Positions 8,588 to 17,987 of a stretch of DNA of 64,000 nt are shown one piece after another; position 1 is the stretch's first letter; each line of letters begins with the position of its first letter. The notes below the pieces were generated by a model. It saw only the letters and a program-made list of their open reading frames with translations, had not been told where the DNA came from and searched no databases. Source of the stretch: JBCAXA01 sp038749025 (GTDB lineage: Bacteria > Pseudomonadota > Gammaproteobacteria > Steroidobacterales > Woeseiaceae); assembly GCA_038749025.1 (NCBI GenBank), contig JBCDIL010000002.1, positions 124,001 through 188,000 of the forward strand, written 5' to 3'. Both the position numbers and the translations under genes were made by a program.

Positions 8588-9202
8588 ATGTTGACTCGAT
8601 CCCTCATTGTAGCCGCCATGGCGCTCGTGACAGCGCTGAGCGCGGCGGGCGCTGCTGCGCAGGAAGCGACCTATTACGTCACCGACCGATTACGGCTTGG
8701 ACTGCACGCGGCTGAGGACACGAGTGACCGCCCATTTCGCGTACTCGACAGCGGTCAAGCGCTCACTGTCGTGCAGCGTAATGGCAACTATGCCTCCGTC
8801 CGGTTACCGGACGGCACTGAGGGCTACGTCAAAGCGGCTTATCTCGTTGACGAAAAGCCGGCCGTGTTGGTTGTCTCGGAACGGGCTAGCGCTTATGCGG
8901 CGATGGAGACCGAATTGGCTGACGCGAAAGCCAACTTCGCTGGGTCCGCCGGTCGCATCGCCGAGCTGGAACGGCAAGTCGATGAGTTAGGCGGCGACTT
9001 AGCCGCACGCAAGGACAAGCTGCAATCGCTAACGCAAGAAAACGAGAAATTCCGCAGTCGGATGTCGTTATACCGATTCAGTATGCCGTGGCCGATGGTA
9101 CTGGGCTCGATCCTCGTCGCGGTCGTGCTCGGGGTGATCGGCGGTATGTGGTGGATTGACCACCGCAGCCGTAAACGGCACGGCGGTTTTCGCATTTACT
9201 AA
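8588..9202 (+). CDS. TIGR04211-type SH3 domain and membrane-anchor protein
   Basis: 204 residues: a signal peptide at 1-25 (ends AAGAAAQ), a bacterial SH3 domain at about 28-95 (YYVTDRLRLGLHA ... GYVKAAYL), a coiled coil at about 105-160, one transmembrane segment near 168-190 (MVLGSILVAVVLGVIGG) and a basic tail. This is the layout of the TIGR04211/YgiM family, a periplasmic SH3 domain tethered to the inner membrane, of uncertain role in envelope maintenance. Its place directly after dacB fits a peptidoglycan-related task. Confidence 0.85.
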   Translation: MLTRSLIVAAMALVTALSAAGAAAQEATYYVTDRLRLGLHAAEDTSDRPFRVLDSGQALTVVQRNGNYASVRLPDGTEGYVKAAYLVDEKPAVLVVSERASAYAAMETELADAKANFAGSAGRIAELERQVDELGGDLAARKDKLQSLTQENEKFRSRMSLYRFSMPWPMVLGSILVAVVLGVIGGMWWIDHRSRKRHGGFRIY

Positions 9203-9324
9203 CGCCAGCAGTACGTTAGCGGGCTATATCCGCTGTCGGAATAAGCCGATAACCACAAATACGTTCTGCCTTCGCACTGTCGCCGGTAACGTCCGCGGCT
9301 CACGTCACCGTATGAGGATCGGTT

Positions 9325-11109
9325 GTGAGCACAGTAGCGAAAGCCGTTGCAGCGACGCTGCCCCTTGAGCAAGACCAGCTCGATTCGCTAACAGCGCTTG
9401 GCCAGGTTTTGCCGCCCGACGCCTTGCTGTGGTCGAGCGGCTACTTGGCCGGTATCGCGGCGGCACGTGCCAGCGCGCAAGACGCGCCAACATCGCCGGT
9501 GGCAACCAACGCACCCCGATTAACGATTCTGTTCGGTTCCCAAACCGGCAACGGTCAACGGCTGGCTGAGGATCTCGCTGTGCAAGCCGCGCAACGCTCG
9601 GTGAACGCACGGGTCGTCAATTTGTCCGACTACCGGCCCGCCGATATTCGTCGGGAAAAAGCGATCGCGCTGATTGTCAGTACGCACGGCGAGGGCGAAC
9701 CGCCCGACGATGCCGAGGCACTGTATGACTTTCTTATGAGCGAGCGTGCACCGCGGCTTGAATCGCTCGTGTTCAGCGTGCTCGGCCTGGGTGACTCGAG
9801 TTATGCGCAATTTTGCCAAACTGGCATCGACTTTGACGCGCGCTTGGCCGAGTTGGGAGCGACGCGTTTGGCCGATCGCGTCGACTGCGATACCGATTTC
9901 GCGGAACCGGCCGCTGCATGGGCGGACGTAACCCTACAAGCAGCTGCCAATGTGGCCACTCCGGTGGCTACCGCGCCCATTCTGCATGCTGTTAAAACGC
10001 CGTTGTTCAGTGCCGAACGCCCCTTCGCGTCACAATTGGTCGTCAACCAAAAAATAACCGGGCGCGATTCGACGAAAGACGTTCGTCATATCGAGTTCGA
10101 TATCGATGGCAGTGGCCTAACGTATGAACCTGGCGATGCGCTCGGCATTCATGTTGCCAACCCACCGGCATTGGTGAGCGAGCTCTGCGAGGTCCTTGGC
10201 CTCGATTCAAGCGCCGCCGTCGGCGATTCGACCCTCGCCGCAGCCCTCAGCGACACGTTTGAAATCACCGTTGCAAGCCGCGCGTTTGTCGATCGCTACG
10301 CGGCGTTGACCGGCAACGCCGAGCTCGCGCGCTTGCTCGAGGATGACCAGCGCCAAACGTTAGCCGCGTACCTGGCCGAGCGGCAGATTGTTGATATTGT
10401 GCGAGAGCATCCGTCGCTGCCAACGGCTGCTGAGTTTTTGGCGTGCCTACGGCCACTAAAACCGCGACTTTACTCGATTGCATCGAGTCCGTTGGTCAGT
10501 AACGCTGAGATTGCCATTACCGTCGCCGCGGTTCGCTATGAGGCCTACGGGCGCGCTCATTGGGGTGCGGCATCAACTCACCTTGCCGATCAACGTCAGC
10601 CCGGTGATTCGGTGTCGATATACGTCGAGCCGAACCCGCGGTTTCGCTTGCCGACGGATCCAACGCTGCCGATCATCATGGTTGGGCCAGGCACCGGTGT
10701 CGCGCCGTTTCGGGCGTTCTTGGAGCACCGCGATGCGAGCGGTGCTGGCGGCGATAACTGGTTGTTTTTTGGTGATCGGGAGTCGCGCGAGGATTTTCTT
10801 TACCAACTCGACTGGGCGCGCTACCGCAAACGCGGCGTATTGACACGTATGGACGTGGCCTTCTCCCGCGACCAAACGGCGAAGATCTACGTGCAGGATC
10901 GGTTGCGAGAGCACGGGACCGACGTGTTCGCCTGGTTGCAACGCGGCGCCCACCTTTACGTCTGCGGCGATGCGACCTCGATGGCGCCCGATGTTCACGC
11001 CGCTCTGATCGATATCGTTGCCACCGGTCTCGGTGACGATCGGGCCGCCGCTGAGGACTACGTCAAACAATTGAAGCGCGACGGTCGCTACCAACGCGAT
11101 GTTTATTGA
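9325..11109 (+). CDS. cysJ: Sulfite reductase (NADPH) flavoprotein alpha subunit
   Basis: 594 residues. A flavodoxin FMN domain (ILFGSQTGNGQRLAEDLA, about 69-210) is followed by a connecting/FAD domain with RLYSIASSP and an NADPH-binding C-terminus (MVGPGTGVAPFRAFLEHR; ending in YQRDVY). It passes electrons from NADPH through FAD and FMN to CysI. Size and ending match E. coli CysJ (599). The start is a GTG at 9325 with GAGG 7-8 nt upstream. cysI follows after 9 nt, so the two are surely co-transcribed. Confidence 0.96.
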   Translation: MSTVAKAVAATLPLEQDQLDSLTALGQVLPPDALLWSSGYLAGIAAARASAQDAPTSPVATNAPRLTILFGSQTGNGQRLAEDLAVQAAQRSVNARVVNLSDYRPADIRREKAIALIVSTHGEGEPPDDAEALYDFLMSERAPRLESLVFSVLGLGDSSYAQFCQTGIDFDARLAELGATRLADRVDCDTDFAEPAAAWADVTLQAAANVATPVATAPILHAVKTPLFSAERPFASQLVVNQKITGRDSTKDVRHIEFDIDGSGLTYEPGDALGIHVANPPALVSELCEVLGLDSSAAVGDSTLAAALSDTFEITVASRAFVDRYAALTGNAELARLLEDDQRQTLAAYLAERQIVDIVREHPSLPTAAEFLACLRPLKPRLYSIASSPLVSNAEIAITVAAVRYEAYGRAHWGAASTHLADQRQPGDSVSIYVEPNPRFRLPTDPTLPIIMVGPGTGVAPFRAFLEHRDASGAGGDNWLFFGDRESREDFLYQLDWARYRKRGVLTRMDVAFSRDQTAKIYVQDRLREHGTDVFAWLQRGAHLYVCGDATSMAPDVHAALIDIVATGLGDDRAAAEDYVKQLKRDGRYQRDVY

Positions 11110-11118
11110 GACCCAACC

Positions 11119-12834
11119 ATGAACGACTCCGAGAGCAAGCCGCTGTCTGACGTTGAGAGGATCAAAAGCGCCAGTCAGCATCTTCGCGGCACGCTCGTCG
11201 AGAGCCTCGCCGACCCATTGACCGGCGCAATCGCCGACGACGACACTCAACTGTCGAAGTTTCATGGCATCTATCAACAGGACGATCGCGATATCCGCCA
11301 AGAACGGCGTAAACAACGCTTGGAACCGGCGTTTAGTTTCATGATCCGCGCTCGTATTCCGGGAGGCCGTATGACGCCGGCACAGTGGTTGGCGTTCGAT
11401 GCCATCGGTCGGCGCTACGGCAACGACTCGGTACGTGTCACAACCCGCCAGGCTGTGCAATTCCATGGAGTTATCAAGCGGCGGCTAAAAACGACGATGC
11501 AAGCGATCAATACCAGCTTGCTCGATACGCTAGCGGCATGCGGTGATGTCAACCGCAATGTCATGGCGCCAGCTAACCCGGCGACATCGCCAGCATTCGC
11601 GGCGGTGCAAGCGGCGGCACAATCGATGAGCGATCATCTGTGCCCGCGTACCAACGCCTACCATGAGGTTTGGCTCGACAAAGAAAAGCTCATCGATACG
11701 GCCGACGAGGTCGAGCCGATCTACGGCAAAACCTACCTACCGCGTAAATTCAAAGCAGCGTTCGTCATTCCGCCCGATAACGATGTCGACGTTTACTCGC
11801 AAGACTTAGGCTTCGTCGCGGTCGTCGAGGCCGGACAGTTGGTGGGCTTTAACGTCATGGTTGGTGGCGGCATGGGTATGTCGCATGGCGAGCCGGAAAC
11901 CTACCCACGGCTAGCGAGTACGATCGGATTTTGTCGCCCTGCTGCGGTCAACGCTGTCGCGGCAGCCGTCGTCACGACGCAGCGCGATTTCGGTGATCGT
12001 ACGAACCGTAAACACGCACGGCTCAAGTACACCATCGACACACACGGCCTTGCTTGGTTTCGAGACGAAGTCAACCGGCGACTCGACGAGCCGCTGGAGG
12101 CTGCACGCGAGGTGCGTTTCACCCATACGGGCGACCGCTACGGTTGGCAACAAGCGAGCGATGGCAGCTGGCAACACACGTTCTTCGTCGAGAACGGTCG
12201 GGTCGCTGATTCTGAGAGCCAGCAATTGCTGAGTGCTATGCGCGAGATCGCCTCACTCAATGCTGGTGCGTTCATACTTACGCCCAATCAGAATGTGATT
12301 GTCGCTGGTCTCAACGACGCTGAACGCCGCGAGGTCGCCGCGTTGATTGCGAAGTACAACCTCAGCTCGGATAGCGTGTCGGCGTTACGCGCCCACTCGT
12401 TGGCCTGCGTCGGCTTTCCAACCTGTGGTTTAGCGATGGCCGAGAGCGAGCGTTACATGCCGGAGCTCGTCACCAAAGTCGATGCGTTGCTCGACAAGCA
12501 CGGAGTCGCCGATGTGCCAATCGTTGCGCGGATGACCGGTTGCCCTAACGGCTGCGCGCGACCGTACCTCGCCGAAATCGGTTTGGTGGGAAAGGCGCCT
12601 GGTCGATACAACCTGTTACTTGGCGCATCGTTCAATGGCGACCGGCTAAACCGTCTCTACAAAGAGAACATCGACGAAACCGAAATCCTGGCAACGCTCG
12701 ACGAACTGTTCGCCGGGTTCGCGTCGCAACGGCACGCCGCAGAATCGTTCGGCGATTTTCTGCATCGCAGCGGTCGCTTAACGAGGTCGGGAACGCCGAC
12801 CGATTTCCACAGCCCACAGGCGGTTACGAGGTAA
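11119..12834 (+). CDS. cysI: Sulfite reductase hemoprotein beta subunit
   Basis: 571 residues. The C-terminal half carries the 4Fe-4S/siroheme ligands as CVGFPTC and CPNGC, and substrate-binding arginines are visible in RVTTRQAVQFHG. It performs the six-electron reduction of sulfite to sulfide in the cytoplasm, with CysJ as electron donor. The length equals that of E. coli CysI (570). The siroheme it needs is made by CysG, encoded 2.6 kb downstream. cysH begins 4 nt after its stop. Confidence 0.97.
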   Translation: MNDSESKPLSDVERIKSASQHLRGTLVESLADPLTGAIADDDTQLSKFHGIYQQDDRDIRQERRKQRLEPAFSFMIRARIPGGRMTPAQWLAFDAIGRRYGNDSVRVTTRQAVQFHGVIKRRLKTTMQAINTSLLDTLAACGDVNRNVMAPANPATSPAFAAVQAAAQSMSDHLCPRTNAYHEVWLDKEKLIDTADEVEPIYGKTYLPRKFKAAFVIPPDNDVDVYSQDLGFVAVVEAGQLVGFNVMVGGGMGMSHGEPETYPRLASTIGFCRPAAVNAVAAAVVTTQRDFGDRTNRKHARLKYTIDTHGLAWFRDEVNRRLDEPLEAAREVRFTHTGDRYGWQQASDGSWQHTFFVENGRVADSESQQLLSAMREIASLNAGAFILTPNQNVIVAGLNDAERREVAALIAKYNLSSDSVSALRAHSLACVGFPTCGLAMAESERYMPELVTKVDALLDKHGVADVPIVARMTGCPNGCARPYLAEIGLVGKAPGRYNLLLGASFNGDRLNRLYKENIDETEILATLDELFAGFASQRHAAESFGDFLHRSGRLTRSGTPTDFHSPQAVTR

Positions 12835-12838
12835 CGTA

Positions 12839-13585
12839 ATGGCAATCAGCATTCTGAACGAGCGCCAAAGTCGCGACGAGGCGACGGCCGCCGCCAACCG
12901 TAAACTCGCTACCCTCGACGCGCGGGATCGCGTGCGTTGGGCATTGGCTGAGCTACCGGCGACACCGATTTTGACATCGAGCTTTGGTGCGCAAGCGGCC
13001 GTGATGCTGCACTTAGTTTCGCGCGAACGGCCGGATATCCCGGTGCTCTTCATTGATACCGGCTACCTCTTTGCAGAAACGTACGCGTTTGTCGACGCGT
13101 TAACCGAGCAACTCGAACTTAATTTGCACGTCTATCGTCCGCAGCGATCGGCGGCTTGGCAGGAGGCACGCGAAGGCAAACGATGGGAACAAGGGCTCGT
13201 TGGCCTGGAGGCCTACAATCGCGAAAACAAAGTCGAGCCGATGGAGCGTGCCCTCGCCGATCTTAATGCCGGTTTGTGGTTCGCCGGTGTGCGTCGGACA
13301 CAGTCAGCGACACGGCAAGCCTTGCCGTATGTCGTGACGCGTGGCCAGCGCTGGAAGGTGCACCCGATTCTCGACTGGGCCGATCGCGACGTACACAGGT
13401 ATCTTACGGCGAACAAACTGCCCTACCACCCGCTATGGCATCAAGGCTACGTCTCCATTGGCGATACCCATTCGACTCGTTCATTACACGAGGCCGGTTC
13501 GATCGACGCGACCCGCTTCAATGGTCAAAAACGCGAATGCGGCTTGCACGAAATGGATTTCGGCAACGACGCGCAGAGCGCTTAG
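12839..13585 (+). CDS. cysH: Phosphoadenylyl-sulfate (PAPS) reductase, thioredoxin-dependent
   Basis: 248 residues of the adenine nucleotide alpha-hydrolase fold: SSFGAQAAVMLHL (P-loop-like PAPS binding), FIDTGYLFAETY, GLWFAGVRRTQSATR and the C-terminal catalytic ECGLH. The paired Cys-Cys motifs that bind the Fe-S cluster of APS reductases are absent, so the enzyme should use PAPS. It reduces PAPS to sulfite using thioredoxin or glutaredoxin. It is the third gene of the cysJIH operon and overlaps the stop of the convergent membrane-protein gene. Confidence 0.95.
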   Translation: MAISILNERQSRDEATAAANRKLATLDARDRVRWALAELPATPILTSSFGAQAAVMLHLVSRERPDIPVLFIDTGYLFAETYAFVDALTEQLELNLHVYRPQRSAAWQEAREGKRWEQGLVGLEAYNRENKVEPMERALADLNAGLWFAGVRRTQSATRQALPYVVTRGQRWKVHPILDWADRDVHRYLTANKLPYHPLWHQGYVSIGDTHSTRSLHEAGSIDATRFNGQKRECGLHEMDFGNDAQSA

Positions 13586-14187
13586 AGTCGGCGGCCATAC
13601 CGAAGGCGGCGAAACACACGGGCGACACCGGTGCGGCCTAGGATGAGCAATGCACCGGCGACAAACTCAATGGCCGCTTTGATGTAATTGATTTGCAAAC
13701 CGCGGACGTGCTTGTCGTTGTCAAAAGCGACGCCGTCCAACACGTAACCACGGTGTAAGGCGACCTGACTAGCAACCCACGCCGCGTCTACAAGACTCAT
13801 CGCAACCAAGTACAGGCCGATTACGCCGATTCCAGCACTGAATATGTCGGAGTCGACTGGCTGATCGAAGCGTGTTGGCACGGCGGCAGCCGCAACGGCA
13901 GGCGCGGCACACCACAGCAAAATGGCTGCTGCAAGAGCAGCCGTAAACTGAATGGCGTAGAACACGGCCGTGGATCGCAGGGCGGTGGCTATAGACGCAT
14001 TGACGGCTGCATCGTTTTGCGAGTCGGTTCCCGTGTTCGACGCTGCTGCGTTTTGACTGTATGTGTCCGCCGTTTGCTTTAAATGAATCGCTTCACCAGC
14101 GCCACTCACCAATTGTCCCCACGCGCCAAGTATGTAGAAAAGAGCGAGGAGACGCACGGCGAGCACACCCACCGCGCGGATCGTCAC
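13582..14187 (-). CDS. Four-helix inner membrane protein, unknown, co-transcribed with cysB
   Basis: 201 residues from a GTG at 14187. Four hydrophobic helices are visible (about 6-28, 68-95, 118-138 and 165-185). A Ser/Asn/Thr-rich loop at about 35-65 lies between the first two and is probably periplasmic; the C-terminus is strongly basic (RVFRRLRYGRRL). It begins only 11 nt after the cysB stop, so the two are likely one transcript. I recognise no family. A link to sulfur metabolism is suggested only by position between cysH and cysB. Confidence 0.65.
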   Translation of the reverse strand: MTIRAVGVLAVRLLALFYILGAWGQLVSGAGEAIHLKQTADTYSQNAAASNTGTDSQNDAAVNASIATALRSTAVFYAIQFTAALAAAILLWCAAPAVAAAAVPTRFDQPVDSDIFSAGIGVIGLYLVAMSLVDAAWVASQVALHRGYVLDGVAFDNDKHVRGLQINYIKAAIEFVAGALLILGRTGVARVFRRLRYGRRL

Positions 14188-14198
14188 TGGTTGATCGC

Positions 14199-15209
14199 TC
14201 AGGCCGCGGCCTCGATATCACCGCTGCAACCGGTCCGGAGCGGCAGCTCGATGTCGGTAAACAGCGCATCAACGTCCGCTTGGCTCGGTAAGGTACAAGC
14301 GTCGCGGATGAGCTGCGGTGATAGATGCGGTGCGAACATCTCGATGAACTCAACCATGTAACCACGCAGTACGGCATCACGGCGAAAACCAATCCACGTG
14401 GTCGACCGTGGGAAAAGCCCCTCGGCATCGATCGCAACAAGGTTGTCTCGCTCGTCGCATTCGTGGGCCATGCTGGCGACGATACCGACGCCGAGTCCCA
14501 TTTTGACGTAGGTCTTAATGACATCGGCATCGCGCGCCGTGAACACGACGTTCGGTTCCAGCGATTTCTCGGCGAACGCCCGCTTTAGTGATGATTCACC
14601 CGAGAAGCTGTAGACATAGGTCACCAACGGTTGCTCGGCCAAGTCTTCGATGGTCAGTTTGCGCTCCAGCGTCGCGAGCTCGTGGTTAGCCGGTACCAGA
14701 ATGGTCCGATCCCAGCGGTAGCAGGGCAGCATGACCAAATCTTGAAATAAGTTGCTTGAGCCAGTCGCGATGGCGAAATCGACCGCCTTGTCATTCACCA
14801 TATCGGCGATCTGCTCCGACGTGCCTTGATGCAGATTTAAGACTACGTTTGGGTAGCGCTCGCGAAGCTGCTGCACAACCGCAGGCAATACATACCGTGC
14901 TTGCGTGTGCGTGGTACCGATCGACAATTCGCCTTCTTGTTCACCCGACAAATCGGACGCTAAAGCGCGAATATTGTCGACCTCTTGCATGATCGTGCGA
15001 GCGCGCTTGATCACCTCGCGACCGGCGGGCGTGATATCGGCAAGGCTTTTGCCCTTGCGCGTAAAGAGTTGCACGCCAAGCTCTTCCTCAAACAGCTTGA
15101 GCTGTTTGCTAACGCCGGGCTGCGATGTGTAGAGGCGTTCGGCCGCGGTTGTGATATTCAGGCCGTTGTCGGCGATCGCCAGCAAGTATTTAAGTTGTTG
15201 AAGTTTCAT
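14199..15209 (-). CDS. cysB: LysR-type regulator of cysteine biosynthesis
   Basis: 336 residues. The N-terminal winged HTH begins MKLQQLKYLLAI and contains YTSQPGVSKQLKLFEEELG, very close to E. coli CysB. The effector-binding domain covers about 90-300. CysB activates sulfate and thiosulfate uptake and reduction genes when N-acetylserine or O-acetylserine accumulates. The ATG at 15209 is preferred over an upstream TTG at 15218 because it gives the family N-terminus and has GAG 7 nt upstream. It is encoded inside the cys cluster it should control, divergent from cysG. Confidence 0.94.
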   Translation of the reverse strand: MKLQQLKYLLAIADNGLNITTAAERLYTSQPGVSKQLKLFEEELGVQLFTRKGKSLADITPAGREVIKRARTIMQEVDNIRALASDLSGEQEGELSIGTTHTQARYVLPAVVQQLRERYPNVVLNLHQGTSEQIADMVNDKAVDFAIATGSSNLFQDLVMLPCYRWDRTILVPANHELATLERKLTIEDLAEQPLVTYVYSFSGESSLKRAFAEKSLEPNVVFTARDADVIKTYVKMGLGVGIVASMAHECDERDNLVAIDAEGLFPRSTTWIGFRRDAVLRGYMVEFIEMFAPHLSPQLIRDACTLPSQADVDALFTDIELPLRTGCSGDIEAAA

Positions 15210-15408
15210 CAGTCTCAACCCTGTGCTGACGAGTATACCGAACCGTGACCCGACAACCTCACCAACCTGACACCTCGCCGATCACGTTGTCGGCGTCATC
15301 AAGCGGTCGGTCCATATAACCTGGCGCTATGACCGCAGCGCCAAACGTTAGTATCTGACGGTTCGCAGGCCCTTATAGTTCGCGAAGGTTTGCCAAGAGG
15401 CTTGTTTC

Positions 15409-16842
15409 GTGGAGTTTTTCCCTATTTTCGCGCGCCTGAATGGCCGTCGGGTCGTTGTTGTTGGCGGGGGCGCCGTCGCGACTCGCAAGGTCAACCTGCT
15501 GCGCCAGGCGGGTGCGGATATTACGGTCATCGCGCCGCAGCTTAGCGAGGATTTAGTGACTCAGGTTGCAAGTAAAGCGATCGGCTACATCGAAGCCCGG
15601 TTTGCACCTGAGCATCTGCACGGCGCTTTTTTCGTTGTGGCCGCGACCGACAGCCAAACCGTGAACGGCGAAATATTCCACGCGGCGGAAGCGGCAAATA
15701 TCCTTTGCAATGCGGTCGACGATCTAGCCCGCTCGTCGGCTATCGTCCCGGCGATCGTCGATCGCTCGCCGGTGCAGATAGCGATTTCCACCGGCGGAGC
15801 GGCGCCCGTTTTGGCAAGGCGCCTGCGCGAGCAAATAGAAACCTTAGTACCGGCCGGACTGGGCCGGCTTGCGCGCCTAGCACGGCGTCTGCGGTCGCGG
15901 GTCATGGACCGGGTAGCGGATGGCGACGCACGCCGCGCGGTCTGGGAACGGGCGCTCGGCTCGCCGGCGGCCGCTCAATTGGCAGACGGGAGCGGTTCGG
16001 ATGCCGCGTTTCGCGCTGAGCTCGACCGGTCAATTGATGCGAACGCGCAGACCGCGGGTATGGCATGGATCGTCGGTGCCGGCCCCGGCGACCCGGAGCT
16101 CTTAACGCTGGCTGCGTTACGCGCGATGCAAGACGCCGATATCGTTTTGCATGACCGACTCGTCAGCCAAGATATTCTCGCTCGCGTACGGCGCGACGCG
16201 ACCGTGATGTCCGTGGGTAAACAAAGTGGTTGCCCGTCCGTAACCCAACATGACATCAACGCATTACTGGTCGAGCTCGTGGCCAGCGGCAAACGGGTGT
16301 GTCGTCTGAAAGGCGGCGATCCGTTTGTCTTTGGACGTGGCGGTGAAGAGGTAGAGGCGCTGCGCGCTGCTGGTCTTCAGTACCGAATTGCTCCCGGCAT
16401 CACGGCGGCGATGGGTTGCGCCGCCTACGCCGGTATTCCATTGACGCATCGTGATCACGTGCAAGCCGTGCAGATGGTTACGGCACACGGGCGCGGTGCA
16501 TTTGACACGATCGATTGGCCAGGTCTAGCGACATCTTGCGCCACGCTGGTGTTTTACATGGGGGTAGGGCGACTGACCGCGATACGCGACCAACTCATTC
16601 GGCACGGTCGGGACAAGACGACACCGTTCGCGATTGTGGAATCGGGCTCGACGCGGCGTCAGCGGGTTGTAACGGGAGAACTGGCGACGTTGCCCGATGT
16701 GGCTGCCCGACAAACCATAAAGTCGCCGGCCATCGTTTACATCGGAGCGGTCGCGGCCTATGCCGCGACGTTGGGTTGGTTTGAACCGACCGGCGACGAT
16801 GCGAGTGAGCCGGTCTATGCGACACTTAGGGCAACGGCCTAG
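15409..16842 (+). CDS. cysG: Siroheme synthase (multifunctional CysG)
   Basis: 477 residues with two modules. Residues 1-210 are precorrin-2 dehydrogenase/sirohydrochlorin ferrochelatase (VVVVGGGAVATRKVNLLRQ NAD site, STGGAAPVLARRLRE). Residues 215-460 are uroporphyrinogen-III C-methyltransferase (GAGPGDPELLTLAAL, GGDPFVFGRGGEE). It converts uroporphyrinogen III to siroheme, the CysI cofactor. The start is a GTG at 15409 giving MEFFPIFARL, like the E. coli N-terminus. It lies divergent from cysB, whose protein may bind the 200-bp gap. Confidence 0.95.
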   Translation: MEFFPIFARLNGRRVVVVGGGAVATRKVNLLRQAGADITVIAPQLSEDLVTQVASKAIGYIEARFAPEHLHGAFFVVAATDSQTVNGEIFHAAEAANILCNAVDDLARSSAIVPAIVDRSPVQIAISTGGAAPVLARRLREQIETLVPAGLGRLARLARRLRSRVMDRVADGDARRAVWERALGSPAAAQLADGSGSDAAFRAELDRSIDANAQTAGMAWIVGAGPGDPELLTLAALRAMQDADIVLHDRLVSQDILARVRRDATVMSVGKQSGCPSVTQHDINALLVELVASGKRVCRLKGGDPFVFGRGGEEVEALRAAGLQYRIAPGITAAMGCAAYAGIPLTHRDHVQAVQMVTAHGRGAFDTIDWPGLATSCATLVFYMGVGRLTAIRDQLIRHGRDKTTPFAIVESGSTRRQRVVTGELATLPDVAARQTIKSPAIVYIGAVAAYAATLGWFEPTGDDASEPVYATLRATA

Positions 16843-16889
16843 CCACAAAACCCGCGTGTTAAGCGATTAGAACATTCGAGGGACTTACG

Positions 16890-17846
16890 ATGATTTACGA
16901 CAACATACTCGACACGATTGGCAATACACCGGTTGTCCGTTTGCACCGAACAGTGCCGGAACACGTTACGCTCTACGTCAAGGTCGAGGCTTTTAATCCG
17001 ATGGCATCGGTAAAGGATCGCTTGGCGTACGCGATCATCGTTGATGCGGAAAAACGCGGCGTGTTAAAGCCTGGGCAGACCGTCGTTGAGGCGACGTCAG
17101 GCAACACCGGTATCGCGTTGGCGATGGTCTGTGCGGCCCGCGGCTACCCGTTTGTTGCGACGATGGCCGAGTCCTTCTCGATAGAACGTCGCAAAGTCAT
17201 GCGTGGTCTGGGCGCCAAGGTCATTTTAACGCCCGCGGCCGAGCGCGGCACCGGCATGGTGCGTAAAGCCAAGGAACTCGCCGAAGAGCACGGTTGGTTT
17301 TGGGCGAGTCAGTTCGAGAATCCGGCAAACCCTGCGTACCACCGCAGCACGACGGGACCGGAAATCTTGGCGGACTTCGCTGGACGCCGGCTCGATTACT
17401 GGGTCAGCGGATACGGTACCGGCGGAACGATGACCGGTGCGGGCGAGGTGATCAAGCTTGCCCGACCCGACGTCAAGATTGTCGCGACGGAACCCGCCGC
17501 CGCCCAGTTATTGGCCGGTCAAGAATGGAGTCCGCACAAAATTCAGGGTTGGACGCCCGACTTCATTCCCGACGTACTTAACCGCGACATCTATGATGAC
17601 CTGATCCCGATCGACGACGATACGGCGATCGCAACCTCGCAAGCGCTTGCTCATCGCGAAGGGATTTTTACCGGCATCTCGGGCGGTGCGACTCTGGCCG
17701 CTGCGCTACGGACGGCCGATAAAGCCGAACCAGGGTCGGTGATTCTGGCGATGCTGCCGGATACTGGCGAGCGGTACTTGTCGACGCCGCTATTCGCCGA
17801 CGTGAACGAGGGCTCCGACGACGACTGGCTCGCGGGTTTACCATAA
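16890..17846 (+). CDS. cysK: Cysteine synthase A (O-acetylserine sulfhydrylase)
   Basis: 318 residues of the fold-type II PLP family: PLP lysine in ASVKDRLA, substrate loop EATSGNTGIALA, phosphate-binding loop GYGTGGTMTGAG and the C-terminal ISGGATLAAAL/MLPDTGERY blocks. It joins sulfide from CysJI with O-acetylserine to form cysteine. The sequence favours CysK over CysM, but the isozyme was not tested by alignment. It lies 47 nt after cysG and completes the pathway from PAPS to cysteine within the window. GAGGGA precedes the ATG at good spacing. Confidence 0.92.
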   Translation: MIYDNILDTIGNTPVVRLHRTVPEHVTLYVKVEAFNPMASVKDRLAYAIIVDAEKRGVLKPGQTVVEATSGNTGIALAMVCAARGYPFVATMAESFSIERRKVMRGLGAKVILTPAAERGTGMVRKAKELAEEHGWFWASQFENPANPAYHRSTTGPEILADFAGRRLDYWVSGYGTGGTMTGAGEVIKLARPDVKIVATEPAAAQLLAGQEWSPHKIQGWTPDFIPDVLNRDIYDDLIPIDDDTAIATSQALAHREGIFTGISGGATLAAALRTADKAEPGSVILAMLPDTGERYLSTPLFADVNEGSDDDWLAGLP

Positions 17847-17987
17847 CGTCGATTTTGCGTCGCTAGCCCACGGTTTACGCGGCATATGCGATGGGGCTGC
17901 GACGCTGATCACAGACTCGCTGCGCCCTAGCCAGCAGACTCACTACCTAATTACGTAAGCACGCCGGAGGGCGTGCGGGGTTCTTGG

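Noticed and set aside
10573..11466. Long open frame (297 codons) antisense to cysJ and cysI
   Set aside because: Mirror of strongly biased codons in a clear gene pair; no domain and no ribosome-binding site.
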